From contig OW799236.1 of the NCBI GenBank assembly GCA_941918925.1, positions 68,166,465 to 68,230,464 of the forward strand: a stretch of DNA of 64,000 nt, read 5' to 3'. The first letter of the stretch is position 1; the number at the start of each line of letters is the position of its first letter. Below the pieces are notes generated by a model, which saw nothing but the letters and a program-made list of their open reading frames with translations, was not told the origin of the DNA and made no database searches. A program made the position numbers and the translations under genes. Of the stretch, positions 1 to 11,216 are shown piece after piece. Source of the stretch: Phyto melanocephala (taxonomy: Eukaryota > Arthropoda > Insecta > Diptera > Rhinophoridae).

Positions 1-320
1 CGTTTCAGTAATCAGTAAATGCTTACTGGTTATAAAATATATAATTTTCATTACCAGTAAATTTTTACTGATTACTGAAAAAAAACCAGTATTCAGTAAA
101 GTTTACTGATTACTGGAAGAAAAATCAGTATTCAGTAAATTTTACTGAATACTGAAAAAAAATCAATAATCAGTAAAGTTTACTGAATACTGAAAAAATT
201 TCAGTAATCAGTAAAATTTACTGAATACTGATTTTTTTTTTCAGTAATCAGTAAAAATATACTGGTAATGAAATTTCAAGTTCAGTACCAGTAAAAACAA
301 AAATACTGAAGAAGTACTGG
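1..320. repeat. Tandem array of dyad-symmetric ~38-bp monomers
   Basis: Monomers begin near 87, 126, 164, 202 and 242, giving a period of about 38-40 bp; more divergent units lie at 1-86. Each unit has a CAGTAWTCAGTAAA half followed by its reverse complement TTTACTGAWTACTG and an A- or T-rich spacer. Every monomer can therefore fold on itself, and neighbours can pair with one another. The array is cut by the window's left edge, so its full length is unknown. No coding potential is visible. Confidence 0.85.
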
Positions 321-1744
321 TACTGCAAAGTGCCCATGTGTGGTCTATATCAGCAACTTGATATTCCCTACCGAGGGATATGCTATTGAAACTAGAACTG
401 TATCGTATTCACTACAAAATTACATACACGGATTCTTCAACTAAAAAACAAAATTGTTAAAGTGTTAAGCACAGATTGTGTAATTCCACTTTAACTTCGA
501 CTGGCTATTATTAAACCACTTTTTTAATTTAGTCTCCAACAGAGGCTTTGAAAAAGAAATCATTTTAAACTTATATTTAAATTTAAAATTTCTGTTAGCT
601 TTTTCCTGCTTCCTAAGACGTCACCTTAATTCTTATATGAACATACATGCGTACATATTTCTTTGTGTTTTTAAGGAAACCAATAGAATAAAAAAGCTTT
701 ATGCTCTGTTAAATTGAATTTTTGAATTCATCGACTTATTTTTCTGTTTAATAGTACATGTACATATAAATTGGTCTTCCTATCCTATTTGTATTACTAT
801 TTACTATGCCGTTGTTTTGTTCTTTTATGGTCTGTTTAATGTTTGTCTGTTGGCTGTTGTCTGTACATGTCTTTGTTAATATTTGCTATTCTTTTTGTTT
901 GTTTTTACACAATTCTATTGTATTAAATAGAAGTTAAAATGTTTGAAAACATTTAATGCTTGATTTACCAAATGTCACTACTCGTTAATATCAATGTTTA
1001 TTATAGATTTAATGTTCGCATTGAAAATTTATGAATCTGCAGGTATTACAAAACAAAATTGTGTTATTGAAAGCAATAATTAAATATAGGTTTATATGAA
1101 AAGCAGTAAATTTAGCGCTTATAATAGATACTTCTATGTTTTTGTGTTTGTCAGGAGTTGTGACATTTTGGAGTTGTTTACAACTGGTACTTATATATAT
1201 GTATATATATATTCCATTGAACAACTTGTAGTTGCTTTAAAAATTAATTCAGATAATGTTTACGAGAACTTAATTATTTTTAGCTAAAACAAATAAAAAA
1301 AAATAATCTTTAATTAAATTTCTTAACCTTTTCCTACCCTCAATTTGTTTTAAATAAAATTCCATTTAAATTTCCCTTTTAATTAATTAAAAGTGATAAG
1401 AGATAAACTTAATTGTGCAAAAAACAACAAGACAACAATTAAGAACTTTCTCAAGAAATGAGCGCAAAAAGGAGTTGCTAAAAAGAATATAAATTAAGTC
1501 GAAAAGAAAACAGAGAAAATAATAAAGAATATGCAGAAAACTGTGAACTATTGGTTAAATAATTTGATAGTATTAAAAAGTTTATTTGAAATAAAAATAC
1601 ATGTCATTAAGATTCCTTTGCCGCATTAACTAGCAACAACATCTTAAAGAAATAGAAACACAACAAGCAGGTATGATATTTCTTTACTAAAAATATGATG
1701 ACTACTGTATTTATTTCAATGTAAGAGTGTGTGTAAAACTATTA
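321..1744. other. A+T-rich sequence without recognised feature
   Basis: I see no sustained coding frame. The only local structure is a short TATATATGTATATATATAT tract near 1192-1212. Short open frames around 1009-1287 overlap each other on both strands and have the composition expected of A+T-rich noise. Confidence 0.6.
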
Positions 1745-1747
1745 AGG

Positions 1748-1895
1748 TATGGTCACACTCGGCATATATTAGCCAAAACATGTCAAATAGTTCCTTGCCG
1801 TTGTAGGACCACAGTTAAGAAGAAAACAGCTAATTTTTGCAAACAAAATTATTTGTCAAAAAAAAGGTGCCTAAAGTGACCATAGTGTGAACACT
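1748..1895. repeat. Possible short inverted-repeat element
   Basis: TATGGTCACACT near 1749 and AGTGACCATA near 1876 form an imperfect inverted repeat about 130 bp apart. No clear target duplication was found. It could be a decayed miniature inverted-repeat transposon or a chance match. Confidence 0.25.
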
Positions 1896-1905
1896 CAATG
1901 TACCA

Positions 1906-2884
1906 ATATTTAATGCGTTGTTTTTTCGCAAACAATTGTTTGATCTCTTTTTTATAAATAACAAAAAGGTAAAATACATATATTTTGTTCATATTTTAAA
2001 CATTTGCTGAATGTTTTTAATTCACAAATGTTGTAAAATTCTTGATTAAAAATTCTGAAATATACAAAAATAATGTATTAAAAGTTGGAATGAACTCGCT
2101 TTGCTACATCCCATATGGGATGGAAATAGTTTTGTGTCCCGCAGTAAAATTATTTATTCAATTTCGCAATATTTTATATTAGTTAGCTTAGTAAAGGTAT
2201 TATATTATTCCATAACTTTGGGAAAATGATTAAAAAGCATATGTTAAACATTTAAATAGATAAAGAAATAATTTCATCTTCTTTGAAACATGAAATTGAA
2301 AGTCTCTATTATGTTTCTAATTATCCTCAAGGATGAGAAAAGGCTTCGAAAATCTTTTTTGCCAGTTTTATTCAACACATTGATGGGAAGTGTTTCTGGA
2401 ATAATGTCATTAATTTTCTATCCTCATTTCAAGTAAAGAAATTTGTTGAGGAAACAAATTTCTTTATTTTGTTCAATGCATACTCATACAGGTATATGAG
2501 CGGCGACTTGATGCATCAAAGCAACTTAGTAGATATTTTCTGTCAAGGCCAATTCGTATACCAGGGATTGAAATGTTATTAATAAATGTTTAATTTAATA
2601 ATATATGTTTTTGTGAAACACATTATAAGAGGTGCAATAGCAAAAAATATAAATAAATTTAGTACATTTATTATCAAAAAAGTACACTTAAGCTGTTTGT
2701 TTACTACTGAAAAAAATCTAATTTTCCATCCCTGAAATGAAGACGAATTCAATAACACACACTGAGAAAACAGTATCGGTTGTGAGTGCCGCAATTGTTG
2801 CCAATCGCATAGTTTAGTTGTGATAGTAGAATTTTACGGTTATATCTACAGAATTTCGTTTCGGAATATAAATATGTAGTGAGC
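1906..2884. other. A+T-rich sequence without recognised feature
   Basis: No gene is seen. A 16-bp perfect palindrome, CATCCCATATGGGATG, lies at 2107-2122; nothing around it indicates a function. Confidence 0.6.
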
Positions 2885-3580
2885 ACATCCGGGGTGCATA
2901 CATTTTGTCATTCCTTTTGTAATACATCAAAATATTTATTTGAAACCAAATAAAGTATATGATTTCAGAGTCCTGGTATCATTTTAAGAAGCTATAGCAA
3001 TGTCCGTCCGTCTGTCTGTTTTTCCAACTGTCCGACTGCCAGACTGAAAATGAAATTCTGCCATAATATTTATACTATACAACAAATGAAAATTGTTGAA
3101 AATTGGCTAAATCGGTATATAAGGAAGAAAATTATAGCTTATATTGTAAAGGGTAGGTCAGAAAAAAATGTCTTTCTTACATCGAATACAATGCGATTTT
3201 GTCTAAACGCATTGTCGTAGAGCATACAAAATTATGCGACAACATTTTTATTTTAATAAGCAGATCTTTTTTGAAAATTGCACAAACATATGCATTACAA
3301 AAGAAGTTGTCAAAAATGTACGAAAATCAATTCCACAGTGTCTTTTCCAGTCTATTTAAAACGAAATAAAACTGACAAAATAAGATTTACGAATTTGAAA
3401 TTTTGTAGAGATTGCTCTATTAGTTAAGAGATTTGTAAAAGCGAAAAATTAAGGTGACACGCCTACTTTTACAAATACCTCCCATATAACGGTTTATCTT
3501 AAATTCATATATTTTCTCTATAAACAATATAATAGAATAAAAAACTCTATATTGAAATATCTAAGTTCAATTCATTAGAA
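2885..3580 (-). mobile_element. Decayed HINE-type (GTCY)n repeat
   Basis: Read on the minus strand, this is a diverged relative of the HINE-A elements. It keeps the end block with TTTGTCATTCC and a short (GTCY)n tract, GTCCGTCCGTCTGTCTG, at 3002-3018. It also keeps the internal block with CCCATATAACGGTTTATCTT near 3481, followed by the block that reads ATATTGAAATATCTAAGTT. The terminal hairpins are not recognisable. It is considerably more decayed than the full copies. Confidence 0.65.
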
Positions 3581-3584
3581 GAAA

Positions 3585-4732
3585 CTACTATGGCATGCCA
3601 ACTTTAATGCCCACTTCTTTACAAAATATTCTTTTAATGAATTCTACATTCTCATGAAAGCGAGATAATTACAGTTCTGAAAGTATGTCATCGGATATAA
3701 TTTTATTGTTCAAAAACTAAGAACTATTTGAATCTTTTCATTTAATTAAAGGTATTTCAAGCAGAACTACCGGAACTTGCATCAAAATAAAATAAATAAA
3801 TAAAATAAATAAAACCCAATGTGATGGTTTGAAAAAAAGTTTACCAAAAAAAATTATACCAAAAAATGTTTTATAAAAAAGTTTCTGAGCTTTTGTCTAT
3901 TTAGTTAACGATGTACGAAATTCATACATACATATATAAATATATACAAGTAATTTAATATGCATATAAGTACTAAATACAAACTCCCAAAGGCAGAACC
4001 AAGATTGACTTAAACAACTAAATCTAAGACAAATAGTTGGTTACGTCAAAAGAATTCCTTAAAGGCAATAGAGAAATTAAATATTTTCTCAACTTATACA
4101 AAGACTTTTTGAGGTTTGGTTTTAATTCTAAGATATTCTGTTTTATTGACGAACCGAAAAAAGAGAACAACTTTATGTAGTTGTCAAACAAACAAAAGTC
4201 TCCTGATAAACATTATACAAATTTAGACTTTTGTTAACAAGTACAAACAAAAAATTTGTATGCTAAAGGTATCATCGGTTACAATTGTAAACACAAGAAA
4301 CTAAAAGTTTACAAACATACATACATTCATACTTTCATACATACTTACATACACACATATATATAGATGCATACATTCATTTAAGCATACGTGTGTGAGA
4401 ATACATAAAAACATTTACATTTATATATGTATGTTCATATTTGTAAACATATTTGTGTTTATGCCAAGGAAAAACCAAACAAGGGATATGTAAATTTTAT
4501 TAATCAATATAAAAGAAATGATAAAAAAGAGTAAAGAGGAAAGAGAATGCTTGTATGTTTCTGTATATGAATGTGTATAGATATTTTCTTGTAAGTAAAA
4601 AATGCAATTTAAAAGACAACTGTACATAAAACGAATATATGTGTACAACTTACAGCCTACCGGTTTACACATATATAATTTTCAATCTAAAAATAATTAT
4701 TAGAAAAAAAAAATCGTTTGAATAGCAAATAT
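3585..4732. other. A+T-rich sequence with CATA-type simple repeats
   Basis: No gene is recognised. Around 4310-4440 there is degenerate CATACATACATT-type simple sequence, and an AAATAAATAAATAAAATAAA tract lies near 3787. A minus-strand open frame over 4421-4672 is composed of simple-repeat translation and is not credible. Confidence 0.55.
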
Positions 4733-5267
4733 CACCATGCATTAGCGAAAGATTTCGATCGTTTCATGGATGATGACTTTGGTTTTGGCATAAATCCCGA
4801 CAATATATTTCATCTTATTCGTAGACGCTCGTCAATGTATGCACCCTATATATATTTCAAGCAGACGATGTTAGCAACGTAATCGAAGTGCTTCAACTTT
4901 CTTATTGCCGACCGTTGGCATTTATGACTACCAAGTGTGTACGGATGTTTCACAACTCAAGCCCAGTGAGTTGATCGTAAAGACAGTAGACAATACTATC
5001 ATTGCTGAAGGCAAGCACGAGGAACGTCAAGACGAACATGATCTTATATCGAGTCATTTTGTACGAAAACATCCATTGCCTTAAAATTATGATCCGAAAT
5101 ATGTGGTTTCGAGCATTTCGTCGGATGGTGTGCTAATCGTTAAAGCTTCACCACCGCCAACCAAGTCTATGACTTGCAATTCAACAAACAAGTCCGGCTC
5201 ATTTGACGTTAGGCTCAATAGTGCATTCGCTGGAGAAAAAGCGGAAACTTCTAAACCAAATCCTTAA
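4733..5267 (+). pseudogene. Small heat-shock protein (Hsp27-like, alpha-crystallin) pseudogene
   Basis: Two reading frames together cover most of a fly small heat-shock chaperone. The first (4733-4882) reads LAKDFDRFMDDDFGFG and matches the DDFGFG-type N-terminal region of the Hsp27 group; it ends at a TAA at 4880. The second, shifted frame (from about 4905) reads LPTVGIYDYQVCTDV, then KPSELIVKTVDNT and EGKHEERQDEHDLI, ending the crystallin domain with SSDGVLIVKA. It ends with an AGEKAETSKPNP tail and TAA at 5265. A further in-frame TAA replaces a lysine or glycine codon in the LPKGYDPK-type motif. An AATAAA lies just downstream (about 5275). With one frameshift and at least two nonsense changes it cannot give a chaperone. 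The parent family is intronless in flies, so a local duplicate and a retrocopy cannot be told apart. Confidence 0.88.
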
Positions 5268-5514
5268 AGTTCCAATAAATTTAAACAATTTTTTCAAGTT
5301 CTCATTCAATTCTTTTCTATATTACAATCTTACAAGTATTTTGTTTACATGAATTCCTTTTATTTATAACTCATATCGTTATATATTTTTCTTTAATTTC
5401 AGTTTGTACTACTGTGTAGTTTTTTAAAAGCCAATATGTGTTGAATTAAAAACAAAATTTTTATTTTTTAAATGTATGTAGTTTATTGTGTGTTGGTTTG
5501 TCTATTGTGTCTTT

Positions 5515-5967
5515 TTATACCCTTTACCTGTGGTGCACAAGGGTATACATAGCTTTGTCATTCCGTTTGTAATTTCTACATTTTTCATTTCCGACCCCAT
5601 AAAGTATATATTTTCTGAAACTTATGAATAGAGGAGTCAATTAAGCCTTGACCGTCTGTCCGTGCGTTGGTTGAAATCAACTTTTAGAAGCAACTATATG
5701 TTCCTCAGATCTGTGTGTGGTATCAATCTCTTGGAAATACCCGGGAATGAATCGCTATTGAAATTCAGCACCACGACCACCTTGTTTTTTTCTCACAATT
5801 ACATATAATTTTACAATGGTTTTTTATATGTATGTTTTTTACATGTACATATGTATGTATTTTATATGACATGAATGGTGATACAAACAATTGTTATTGC
5901 TTGACTACACGTTGTGAAGGGTATATAAGATTCGGCACGGCCGAATATAGCACTGTTACTTGTTTTT
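5515..5967 (-). mobile_element. HINE-B repeat, near-complete short copy
   Basis: On the minus strand this ~450-bp element starts ACAAGTAACAGTGCTATATT followed by the hairpin ATTCGGCCGTGCCGAAT. It ends with a TATACCC/GGGTATA-type inverted pair around GTGCACCACAGGT. It holds the block CATTCCGTTTGTAATTTC and a short GTCY-like stretch (GTCTGTCCGTGCG, 5655-5667). It shares the end structure of HINE-A but differs inside, so I treat it as a second family. It fits the Helentron-associated/mini-me type of non-autonomous element. No coding sequence is present. Confidence 0.75.
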
Positions 5968-7048
5968 ATCTTTTTTTGTTTACTTTATATTTTCCTACTC
6001 TTTTAACTTTAAGCACTTGAGAATATCTTGCTCATTAATATGATTGCTTTGTCGAAGTATTTGTTTAATTTTAACTACTTTCGCCGTTTCGTTTTTTGCA
6101 TTCCAACTTTTTTTGTTTTGCCCTATTAGCCACAACACCACTGTTGCAAATGTCTTTTAGGGATTGTGACTGACGTGCTACGTGGTAAATGGAAAATATG
6201 TCACTGGTGTACGATATTTAGTCAAGTTGATAGAATATCGACAGTTGGTTTAAAAAACTTATAAAAAAATAAATAAAACTGGGTAGATTCGAAAAAGGAA
6301 ATGAAAAATTTTGATTAAAGTTTTTTTTTCAAATTAAAAAGTATGTTTTTATAAAAAAATAATAATATTTTAAATGTCTTAATAATTTGTTTGGATTGCT
6401 TTCAGATATTTATATTGTAAAAAATAGTTGTGGTAATTTGTGAAGAAACTAATGCCAGTATATTTATTAAAATATATATTAAAACCTCGTTTTGCAAAAT
6501 TATTTCTCACATAATTCAAATTGTATGCGGAACCAATATTTAGCTTTCAAAATTAAAATTATTTTTTAACTGTTTTACAAAAAAAAAATACAGATTTTTT
6601 ATAACTTTTATTTGACATTTTTCTAAACTCTCTTGTAGGGGTACAATTAACGATTCTATATTATGGACAAATATTTGAGCTCCTTAACCTTATTTTCTCT
6701 GGATATCTTTGAAATATTTGTGGAATTTTTTTTTTTATCTTTTTCTCTTTTAACTCGACTACTTTTCATTTGGTCCGAGTGCTTTACAGTTTGGTGAATT
6801 TGCTTCTCCAGGCACAAAAACCACATTATTATTTATGTATTACTCCTATGATGCTTGGATTTAATGGCAAGATACCACGTCGAGCAGAAGAAAATTATAC
6901 AATTCGTGCTATCGAATAAAGGTTTTATATGACGATTATTTGCCGTATTTTTCCAAAGGGGTATAAGTAGACCAATCTTGGGACCCCATTACATATCTGT
7001 CACCCCAGAATTTACAAAAAAAAAATACAGATTTTTTTGATATATTTT
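5968..7048. other. A+T-rich sequence without recognised feature
   Basis: No convincing gene or element was found. The stretch has several homopolymer T and A runs, and stop codons are frequent in all frames. Confidence 0.55.
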
Positions 7049-7189
7049 TGATAAATATTAGGTTAGGTTAGGTTAGATCCGGCAGCCGCCCGAAGGCATA
7101 GCTCACTTGGGTCCTCCGAGGGTCCCGTTGTGATACCGTAGGCACCATCGCCCGTTTGTCTATGTCCTCTGGCCGTCTGATAAATATTA
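7049..7189 (-). mobile_element. Truncated non-LTR retrotransposon 3' end with (CCTAA)n tail and target duplication
   Basis: A ~117-bp insert (7061-7177) is flanked by an exact 12-bp direct repeat TGATAAATATTA (7049-7060 and 7178-7189). On the minus strand it ends in three copies of AACCT/CCTAA. Just before that tail its G+C-rich sequence translates to SQRDPRRTQVSYAFGRLPDL, the style of a non-LTR C terminus. Strong 5' truncation plus a target duplication is the expected product of target-primed reverse transcription. The family differs from the larger non-LTR copy at 44952-47739, but the tail repeat is the same. A SINE is the alternative. Confidence 0.8.
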
Positions 7190-7416
7190 AATCAATAGTA
7201 AAAAAGCATTTTGCTTTTGCCACCCCGAGCAAAAATGTGATCAGGTGAGAGTTGAATGCATGATCAAAATCGAACAAGTAAGAGCACTATATTCGGCTGT
7301 GCCGAATTTTTTATACCCACCACCAATTTTGTGTACATTTAAAGCACAATATTTATTATTTTGTTTATCATTATGGATAATCTCTTTATAATAAAATATG
7401 TATCACTTTCTTTGTA

Positions 7417-8022
7417 GAGGGTGGTTAAATTTTAAGGGCCCATGTTGAAGATGAGCCACACAAACAACAAGTTTTTTTTGCATTTCATTTGACATTTCTC
7501 AATCTCAGACCAACTTAAAAGTGAAAAGATACGCAAATGAGCAACGCGTTAAAGTTACTCAGGTTTTTTATAAAAATGGGCGTTCAAGTCAAAATGCACT
7601 TTGTGCACTTCGTAATTCTTTTGATCAACATAATCGTTCAAATTCGTCCACAATCGGGAGAATTGTAAAAAATATTTAAATTTCTGCAAAACAGGTCTGT
7701 ATAAAATGTTAGAAAATCTGTGAATGCCTTCTTAGTTCGTTGAATGGGAACCATTGCTGTTTTTTGCGATAGTGTGGCAAAAAATCAGTCAACATCGACT
7801 CATCATCATGCCCAACAATTGACCATCAACATTGTCATTGAAAGTTTGGACCATCAGATAGAGGAGTGGCGCCAAGGATGGGGGGCCGTTTGGCCGATAT
7901 TTTGTTAAATACATAATTGAACCGTACAAATGTTATCATTACTAAAAGAAATAATAATAATTTCCTAAATAATTTGTGTTTTATTTAAATTCAACATCGG
8001 CCCTTGAAATTTAACCACCCTT
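7417..8022 (+). mobile_element. Internally deleted mariner/Tc-type element nested in HINE-A copy 1
   Basis: Ends GAGGGTGGTTAAATT and AATTTAACCACCCTT form inverted repeats of about 30 bp, flanked by TA on both sides (7415-7416, 8023-8024). The interior keeps short pieces of a transposase: a helix-turn-helix start, QVFYKNGRSSQNALCALRNS (7563-7622); a middle piece with QSTSTHHRAQQL-like residues (about 7780-7830); and the C-terminal DHQIEEWRQG-type end (about 7850-7880). The catalytic centre is missing. It is therefore a non-autonomous deletion derivative of a mariner/Tc-type transposon. The same derivative lies at the same HINE-A position in other copies. Confidence 0.85.
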
Positions 8023-8199
8023 TATAACTTCGATATGCTACTAAAATGCTTTTGTTAATGTAGTCTTTTAGTAAAAGTGGGCGTTGAAGTAGGCATGTCA
8101 ATAAAGTTTCTGTTAATAAATACAACTTAGACATTTCAATATAGTCCGTCCTTTATTTTCCCAAAAACTTTGTCAATAGAGAAATTACATGAATTTAAG

Positions 8200-9340
8200 A
8201 TAAACTGTTATATGGGAGGTAGGCGTTAAAGTGGGCGTGTAACCAAAATTTTTGGCACAACAATAACATTGATTAGAAGGGTATATGTAGCAAATTTCAT
8301 CATCATACCTCTAATTTTTTCGGTTTTATGAGCTCTTAAATTTCATTAACGGTAGATAACGTGAAAAGTGGGCGTTATAGTAGGCGTGTCAAAGCTGGTT
8401 TTGCTAATGAGTACAACTAAGGTATTTCAATATAGTCCTTTGTTATTCCAAAATCTTTATTAATAGAGGAATTATATGAATTTCAGATAAACCGTTATAT
8501 GGGAAGTGGGCGTAAAAGTGGGCATGTCACCTAAGTTTGACCATTATACCTCTAATTTTGGCGGTTTTATGAGCTTTTAAATTTCATTAACGGTAGATAA
8601 CGTGAAAAGTAGGCGTTAACGTAGGCGTGTCAAAGTTGTTTTTGCGAATGAGTACAACTTAGATGTTTCAATATAGCCCTTTATTATTCAAAATTCTTTG
8701 TTAATAAAGAAATTATATGAATTTTAGATAAATCGTTATATGGGAGGTGGGCGTAAAAGTGGGTGTGGCACCTTAATTTTTTGGCACAGTAATGACATTG
8801 CCTAGGGGGATATACGTAGCAAATTTGACCATTATACCTCTTATTTTGGCGGTTTTATGAGCTTTTAAATTTCATTAACGGTAGATAACGTGAAAAGTGG
8901 GCGTTGTAGTAGGCGTGTCAAAGTTGTTTTTGCGAATGAGTACATCTTAGATGTTTCAATATAGCCCTTTATTATTCCAAAATCTTTATTAATAGAGAAA
9001 TTATATGAATTTTAGGTAAAACGTTATATGGGAGGTGGGCGTAAAAGTGGGCGTGGCACCTTAATTTTCTGGCACAGTAATGAAATTACCTAGGGGGATA
9101 CACGTAGCAAATTTAACCATTATACCTCTTATTTTGGCGGTTTTATGAGCTTTTAAATTTCATTAACGGTAGATAACGTGAAAAGTGGGCGTTGTAGTAG
9201 GCGTGTCAAAGTTGTTTTTGCGAATGAGTACATCTTAGATGTTTCAATATAGCCCTTTATTATTCCAAAATCTTTATTAATAGAGAAATTATATGAATTT
9301 TAGGTAAAACGTTATATGGGAGGTGGGCGTAAAAGTGGGC
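8200..9340 (+). repeat. Internal ~290-bp direct repeats of HINE-A
   Basis: The phrase CGTTATATGGGAGGTGGGCG or a close variant recurs near 8208, 8493, 8734, 9025 and 9311. GGTAGATAACGTGAAAAG recurs near 8348, 8587, 8877 and 9165. Units are about 240-290 bp. Other copies have fewer: one set of the second phrase in the copy at 16652, none at 19918, and two in the copies at 42788, 52030 and 56688. The unit number is therefore unstable between copies. Confidence 0.85.
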
Positions 9341-9969
9341 GTGGCACATTGATTTTCCGTTACAAAAAAGCGTTTCACCAAAAAACAAAGTGTGCAAAAT
9401 TTCAGAGTCGTACATCCAATTTTGTTGCTTTTATGACGTTTTTGTTTTTAAATATACCGAAAAATACACTGTGCGGTAAAAATTTTCGTACATTTTGATC
9501 GATAACTCCTCTCCTAATGCATAGATTTAAATAATTTTCGGAGAGAAATATTTTTTTTACTCAGGAAATATATATTCGAAGTTTCATGAGTCTACGTTAA
9601 TGCGTTTGGACACAATTCCATTTTATTCGGTGTTCGAGGGACACGGTTTTTTCGACCTACTCTTGCTTTTCGAGCTATAACTCTCTTCCTAATATTCCGA
9701 TTTAGCCCATTTTCAATACCAAACAAACCTTGTCTATAAGAAAGATTCTGGCAAAATTTGAGCCCCCTAGCTTTTTCGGTGCGACCTCTATCGTGCTTTC
9801 AACAGACGGACAGACGGACAGACGGACGGACATAGCTAGATCGTCATCAAATCAAACCCTGATTCAGAATATATATACTTTATGGGGTCTAAAATGGATA
9901 TTTCGATGTGTTACAAACGGAATGACAAAATGAATATACCCCCACCATTTTTTTGGTGGCGGGTATAAA

Positions 9970-10859
9970 AAGTACATTCATACATACATTAATCATGAAT
10001 CATTCAAATTACAAAATTATTATTTCCTGTCGTATTTTTACTTTTTATTGTTTGAAAAATGAACATTTACTTAACATTTCTGAGGTCTTTTCAAAATTGT
10101 GTCATTTTAAATATCTTTTTGGAAACTTGTTTTGTAAAGATAAACGCAAAACAGCTAATTAGGAAAATCTTTCAAATTAAAGTATTTCTAGCCAAAATTT
10201 ATCAAAATTTTTTGTGTCTCAATTTATTACTGTCTTCTGACGCTCTCTCCATGCAAATTCTTTGAGTTATTGAACACTTTCTTGTACAATTGTGGCATAT
10301 TTTAGTAAATGTACCAACGTATTACAACTCTGATTTATAGAAAAAAGAACCGATGTGGCAGACTTATTTTTACAACTTTAAAATCAGAAATAAAATAATA
10401 TAATATTCGACCCAGTAATTAGGGTATAGCTTAAATGTGTAGAATAAAGCGAAAAAGTGGTGAATTTGACAATCAAGGTTTTTTGTTAAATATAAACGAA
10501 AAAGATCCATCTTGTAGAAAACAGTGCACGAAAAAACCAAATGGCGTTTTAAATAAAAAGCAACATTGCATGTTGCTTTGAGCACAGAACAATTATTTAC
10601 GCCGTAATCATAGTTAAGTTAGTTTTGACCACAGAAGAACACAGAAGGGAAACCAAGGTTGCCGTAGGCCTTTTTTTCGCTCATAGCTGTCAAAATGGCA
10701 TCACTCCTTAACCCGATTATAGAAAATAGATAGCAATAGTAGAAAAAATTATATTGTTATCCCTTTTTTCTGATGGTGTTAAGCATTTCTCTAATTAACA
10801 TTTTTAAACAAGTTTTTTATAAAATTTTGTGAACATTTATATTAATTGGCGCAAAAAAG
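9970..10859. other. A+T-rich sequence without recognised feature
   Basis: No element ends or protein family were recognised. A somewhat more G+C-rich patch at 10615-10710 has no open frame of note. Confidence 0.5.
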
Positions 10860-10929
10860 TAAAATTAATTGAAGAAATTTGGCGCACAATATATTATATT
10901 TTTTGGCGCAATTTTCTTCATTTCTTTCA

Positions 10930-11201
10930 ATTTTTCTTTTAAATCAACGTCGCTAAGAAAAGTGTGTGTGGTGCATTTTAACAAAAAGTTTAAATTGTGG
11001 AAAATTTATAACAATTTTGGTGCAAATAAATTGAAATCTTTGAAAATGTAAGTAAATAAATATAAAATAAGAGTTCAAAACTTTAATAAAATCTATTTTA
11101 TTTGCTTTTCCAGGAGCCGTAAATGCGTTATGGGTTGCACAGAAAGAAGGAATCTTCATAAGTTCCCGGCTGATGCAAATGAATATAACTTAACAAATTA
11201 A
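10930..11201 (+). pseudogene. THAP-like zinc-finger exon with start codon split by a 66-bp intron
   Basis: A GTAAGT donor at 11048 and a TTTGCTTTTCCAG acceptor ending at 11113 define a 66-bp intron, a typical fly size. Joining the flanks makes an ATG from AT (11046-11047) plus G (11114). The frame then reads MSRKCVMGCTERRNLHKFP, which has the Cys-x3-Cys and LHKFP signature of the N-terminal half of a THAP DNA-binding domain. A TAA at 11199 stops it after 29 residues, before the second zinc-ligand pair would appear. It may be a relic of a THAP gene or of a P-type transposon, whose transposases also begin with a THAP domain. The upstream limit is arbitrary. The alternative is a chance match of a short peptide. 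Confidence 0.45.
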
Positions 11202-11216
11202 ATTAATAATACAGAA

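Larger units (their letters stand above)
7276..9969 (+). mobile_element. HINE-A (mini-me/Helentron-like) repeat, copy 1, full length
   Basis: The left end is ACAAGTAAGAGCAC followed by a hairpin based on ATTCGGCTGTGCCGAAT and then TATACCCACCACCAA. The right end is a hairpin, CCACCATTTTTTTGGTGG, followed by CGGGTATAAAAA. Near the right end lies a (GTCY)n tract (complement, 9803-9832), next to a conserved block and a TATATATACTTTATGGGGTC stretch. This layout corresponds to dipteran mini-me/DINE-type elements, now generally placed with Helentron-derived non-autonomous Helitrons. The copy holds a mariner derivative (7417-8022) and several internal repeats (8200-9340). No protein is encoded. The family placement is from structure only. 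Confidence 0.85.

Noticed and set aside
1..320. CRISPR array
   Set aside because: The repeat is continuous and palindromic without unique spacers, and the DNA is eukaryotic.
2107..2122. 16-bp palindrome as a regulatory site
   Set aside because: An isolated palindrome with no gene or repeated context.
7061..7076. True telomeric TTAGG repeat
   Set aside because: Only three units, flanked by an exact target duplication and joined to a retrotransposon 3' end.
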